From the NCBI GenBank assembly GCA_018657385.1, contig JABHXF010000003.1:1-64000 (forward strand): DNA of 64,000 nucleotides. Direction: 5' to 3'. Source of the DNA: Candidatus Woesearchaeota archaeon (GTDB taxonomy: Archaea; Nanobdellota; Nanobdellia; Woesearchaeales; DSVV01). Below the pieces are notes generated by a model. The model ran no database searches, was not told where the DNA came from, and saw only the letters and a list, made by a program, of their open reading frames with translations. Shown piece by piece: positions 61,717-64,000 of this stretch. Position 1 is the stretch's first letter. Every line of letters starts with the position of its first letter. Made by a program: the position numbers and the translations under genes.

Positions 61717-61808
61717 GGTTTGAAAGGCTTGGAAGGCTTGAAAGGCTTGGAAGATTGCCATTGGCACCCTCCAGACCATCCAAACATTCCTAACCCTTCT
61801 AACCTTCA
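61715..61808. repeat. Long inverted repeat with ~10-bp units (family member 4)
   Basis: The left arm repeats AAGGCTTGGA/AAGGCTTGAA units. The right arm is CCCTCCAGACCATCC, CAAACATTCCTAACCC and TCTAACCTTC. The 15-mer CCCTCCAGACCATCC is identical to 17248-17262. It fills the gap between the isomerase and the ROK kinase genes. Confidence 0.65.
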
Positions 61809-61824
61809 TAAACGGAGGTTAAAA

Positions 61825-62691
61825 ATGCCTAAAGCATTAGGGATTGACATTGGTGGTACATACATAAAAGCAGGGTTTGTAGACAAGAGAGGCAAGTTAT
61901 ACGAACATACTAAAGTATTAACAGAAGCAAAAAAAGGAACAAACAAAGTTATAGAAAATATTATTTCTCTTATTGAAAAATTAGGACCAAAAGAAATTCG
62001 TGCAATTGGTGTTGGCATTCCAGGATCAGTTGATATTTCTAAGGGAGTAATTATTAACACCCCTAATTTACCTTTACATGGTATTCATATTCAAGAGATT
62101 CTAAAAAAACATTTTAAGAAAAAAGTTAAAATTGAAAATGATGCTAATTGTTTTGGTATTGCAGAGGCAAAAGCTGGAAATGGAAGTAAATTTCAAAATG
62201 TTTTATGTCTAACACTTGGCACAGGCATAGGAAGTGCAATGATTATGAAGAAAAAGTTGTATAAAGGCCGTGGTAATGCTCCTGAACTTGGCCATACAAT
62301 AATTCATTTTAAAGGTCTTCCTTGTAAATGTGGTGTTCAAGGTTGTGTTGAAGAATATATTTCTACTAGAGGTTTATTAAGGATTGCAAAAAATAAAGGA
62401 TTAAAAGTTAAGGACACATTTGATATATTTTTAGCAGCTGAAAGACATAATAGAAAAGCAATTCAAATATTTGAAATCTATGGTGAAATCTTAGGGATTG
62501 TATTAGCTAATTTTGTTAATACTTTTGATCCTGATGTTATTGTTCTTGGTGGTCAAATAACTGGTTCTTGGCGTTTCTTTAATAAGACAATGACAAGGGA
62601 ATTAAATAAAAGAAGCTTCATCCCTGCATGTAAGGTAGTAAGAACAGAAATGAAAGAAGCTGGTGTTATTGGTGCAGGGTTATTAGTTTAA
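61825..62691 (+). CDS. ROK-family sugar kinase (glucokinase-like)
   Basis: A protein of 288 residues. I start at ATG 61825 with GGAGGT five bases upstream; a longer frame from 61720 would translate the repeat. ALGIDIGGTYIKAG is the ATP-binding motif, IENDANCFGIAEA contains the catalytic Asp, and LCLTLGTGIGSA follows. CKCGVQGCVEEY is the ROK zinc site. It probably phosphorylates glucose or another hexose and feeds the isomerase upstream. Confidence 0.93.
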   Translation: MPKALGIDIGGTYIKAGFVDKRGKLYEHTKVLTEAKKGTNKVIENIISLIEKLGPKEIRAIGVGIPGSVDISKGVIINTPNLPLHGIHIQEILKKHFKKKVKIENDANCFGIAEAKAGNGSKFQNVLCLTLGTGIGSAMIMKKKLYKGRGNAPELGHTIIHFKGLPCKCGVQGCVEEYISTRGLLRIAKNKGLKVKDTFDIFLAAERHNRKAIQIFEIYGEILGIVLANFVNTFDPDVIVLGGQITGSWRFFNKTMTRELNKRSFIPACKVVRTEMKEAGVIGAGLLV

Positions 62692-62797
62692 TCTTGTTTG
62701 ATTTTTTAAAATTTTATCTTTATCTTTATTCTGTTGTCCTTACCACTACTACTTCTATTTATATACTCTAATCTCCTATTTATTATAGGTGAGATAA

Positions 62798-63568
62798 ATG
62801 AATAATGTATTAACAGTACTTTCAATAGTTGCTAAATTAATCTTTGCAGATCCAGTTTCTTATATTGGTAATGAACCTAATAAAGAACTTTCTCCCACAA
62901 ATATTGAAAATGTTGTAATGCAAGCTTCTGAACCACTAGAACAAGAAGGTTATCCTGGGCAGGCCCAAGATTTAATGGATATTTTTACAGAAGACTCCAA
63001 TAAAATACAAAGTTATATGTCTTTTAGTTATATGATTCCAACAAGTAATTTTGCAAATAATATGGACCATCTTTATGATCTACTTATTCTTGCTGCAGAT
63101 GTAGAACAAGATCATCCTAAACATTTTTCTGGATTTAAAAAAGCAATTGATGATTTAAATGTATTTTACAAAGGTGATTTAATGAATAAACATCAAGATA
63201 TTCTAAATAATGGTTTTGTATTATCTGATGCAATTGAATCAAATTATGAGTTAATGCAGCATTATCAAGAAAATGGTGATGTTGAAGCAATGAGTGATTT
63301 TGCTAGAAAAGTAAATCAAGATTATTTATCTTTTTTGGAATCAGTTAATGAATCTGTTTGGGGAGATCTTGATGCTTTATCTGGTGTTGTTAAATTCCTT
63401 AGAACACAACCAAAAGATCCTATTACTTATGAACTAATGGATTTAACAGTTAAACTTGCTGAGAATAGAATTTATTTATTAAATGAAACTAGGTATTTGT
63501 ATCATGAATTATCACAAAGTACTTTTGAAACTTGTGATAATACATATACTATGGTTAATAGTAATTAA
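62798..63568 (+). CDS. Uncharacterised helical protein with signal-like N-terminus
   Basis: A 256-residue protein. NVLTVLSIVAKLIFADPVS at the N-terminus could be a Sec signal peptide or anchor. The rest is mostly alpha-helical and acidic (TPTNIENVVMQASEPL-like, DVEAMSDFARKVNQDYL) with no recognised motif. A TATA-like TATTTATATAC lies about 45 bases upstream and GGTGAGATAA is the ribosome site. It is convergent with the partial gene at the window end. Function is unknown. Confidence 0.65.
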   Translation: MNNVLTVLSIVAKLIFADPVSYIGNEPNKELSPTNIENVVMQASEPLEQEGYPGQAQDLMDIFTEDSNKIQSYMSFSYMIPTSNFANNMDHLYDLLILAADVEQDHPKHFSGFKKAIDDLNVFYKGDLMNKHQDILNNGFVLSDAIESNYELMQHYQENGDVEAMSDFARKVNQDYLSFLESVNESVWGDLDALSGVVKFLRTQPKDPITYELMDLTVKLAENRIYLLNETRYLYHELSQSTFETCDNTYTMVNSN

Positions 63569-63578
63569 AAATAAAAAA

Positions 63579-64000
63579 TTAATGTTTATATTGTGTTGTA
63601 GCTACACGACATGTAACTGAATCAGGTGCAATTCTATCAAATCTTGTAAATAGTTCATCAAATTGTGCATCTAATGTTTCTTGATTATACTTAACTGCTT
63701 CTGCCTCAACAAATTCTTTTGGAGCCAAACCATTTAAATTAGGAACAGCTTTTTGAGTAACATATTTTGTAGAAGTTTGTTCAACAAAATCAACTAGTGA
63801 TTGTGCTGCTTCTTTCACTACACCATCAGTATTAACTTGCCCATTTGAAGCAGCTTTTGCATGGTCAGCGTACCATTTAAAATACTTTCCAGCTGCATAA
63901 TCTCCAACCATTTCCTTAGCTTGTACAACAACTGGATCTTCTTCTTGAACAGTATCATTTTTTTTATCATTAAGGGTATTTGTTACATAATCCCTTACAC
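63579..64000 (-). CDS. Uncharacterised protein, truncated by window end
   Basis: The frame stays open from its stop at 63579 to the edge of the window, so only the C-terminal 140 or so residues are seen. The visible part is helical and hydrophilic (DYAAGKYFKWYADHAKAASN, then VDFVEQTSTKYVTQKAV). A Met at 63911 is internal, because in-frame codons continue upstream (VTNTLNDKKNDTVQEED). There is no recognisable domain. The start lies outside the window. Confidence 0.6.
   Translation of the reverse strand, partial: VRDYVTNTLNDKKNDTVQEEDPVVVQAKEMVGDYAAGKYFKWYADHAKAASNGQVNTDGVVKEAAQSLVDFVEQTSTKYVTQKAVPNLNGLAPKEFVEAEAVKYNQETLDAQFDELFTRFDRIAPDSVTCRVATTQYKH

Noticed and set aside
61720-61824. N-terminal extension of the ROK kinase
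   Set aside because: The extra 35 residues translate the intergenic inverted repeat. A strong GGAGGT site and the conserved kinase start lie at 61825.
1-64000. CRISPR arrays, insertion sequences and rRNA genes
   Set aside because: No regularly spaced direct repeats with unique spacers, no transposase motif and no rRNA-like sequence were seen. The Cas4-like nuclease at 19274 has no cas neighbours.

Overview
The window looks archaeal. It encodes ribosomal protein L15e, translation factor aIF6, archaeal-type ScpA, a XerA-type recombinase, an archaeal-type A24 prepilin peptidase, two AbrB-PhoU-type regulators, an HTH_10 regulator and a tRNA-Arg(CCU) with an intron at the canonical 37/38 position. 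Many promoters are TATA-like and sit about 30 bases before the start codon. The very low GC content, many toxin-antitoxin-like pairs and many unrecognised proteins suggest a DPANN lineage (Woesearchaeota/Pacearchaeota-like). That placement is inference. No rRNA, CRISPR array or transposase was seen.

Layout. (1) 1-9.3 kb: a restriction-modification-like island (RHH regulator, PLD nuclease-SNF2 helicase, adenine methylase with TaqI-like C-terminus, DUF365 protein, further small proteins) between mosaic inverted repeats of about 300 bp. (2) 9.5-14.4 kb: recombinase, RelBE-like pair, ScpA, aIF6, a degenerate cis-prenyltransferase and a prepilin peptidase. (3) 14.4-17.4 kb, minus strand: a tiny two-cysteine peptide gene, a SAM methyltransferase, a SPASM-like radical SAM enzyme and a VanX-like dipeptidase; this is a candidate peptide natural-product cluster. 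(4) 17.6-29.4 kb: regulators, a RecB-type nuclease, a convergent PIN/RHH pair, an adk-glycosyltransferase-hydrolase-glycosidase group, and a large protein with three repeats and an APH-type kinase domain. (5) 29.6-41.2 kb: two clusters of mostly unrecognised secreted, membrane and soluble proteins. Each is divergent from an AbrB-PhoU regulator. The first cluster includes a protein with clear sigma-54 (RpoN) core-binding and DNA-binding domains. (6) 42.3-59.9 kb: tRNA-Arg, an acidic lipoprotein, an ACT-domain protein, then trpEGD-trpCF-trpBA and aroF-aroBA-aroKDE-aroC-tyrA-pheA. This covers the route from erythrose-4-phosphate and PEP to Trp, phenylpyruvate and hydroxyphenylpyruvate. (7) 59.9-64 kb: L15e, a PGI/PMI-type isomerase, a ROK sugar kinase and two unrecognised genes, the last running off the window.

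Most notable: aroBA and aroKDE overlap by 4 nt and together have the domain order and total length of the eukaryotic pentafunctional AROM protein, split once. A sigma-54-like protein is encoded in an archaeal context. A four-copy structured repeat shows compensatory stem changes. The TrpC domain is interrupted by 52 consecutive Asn codons.
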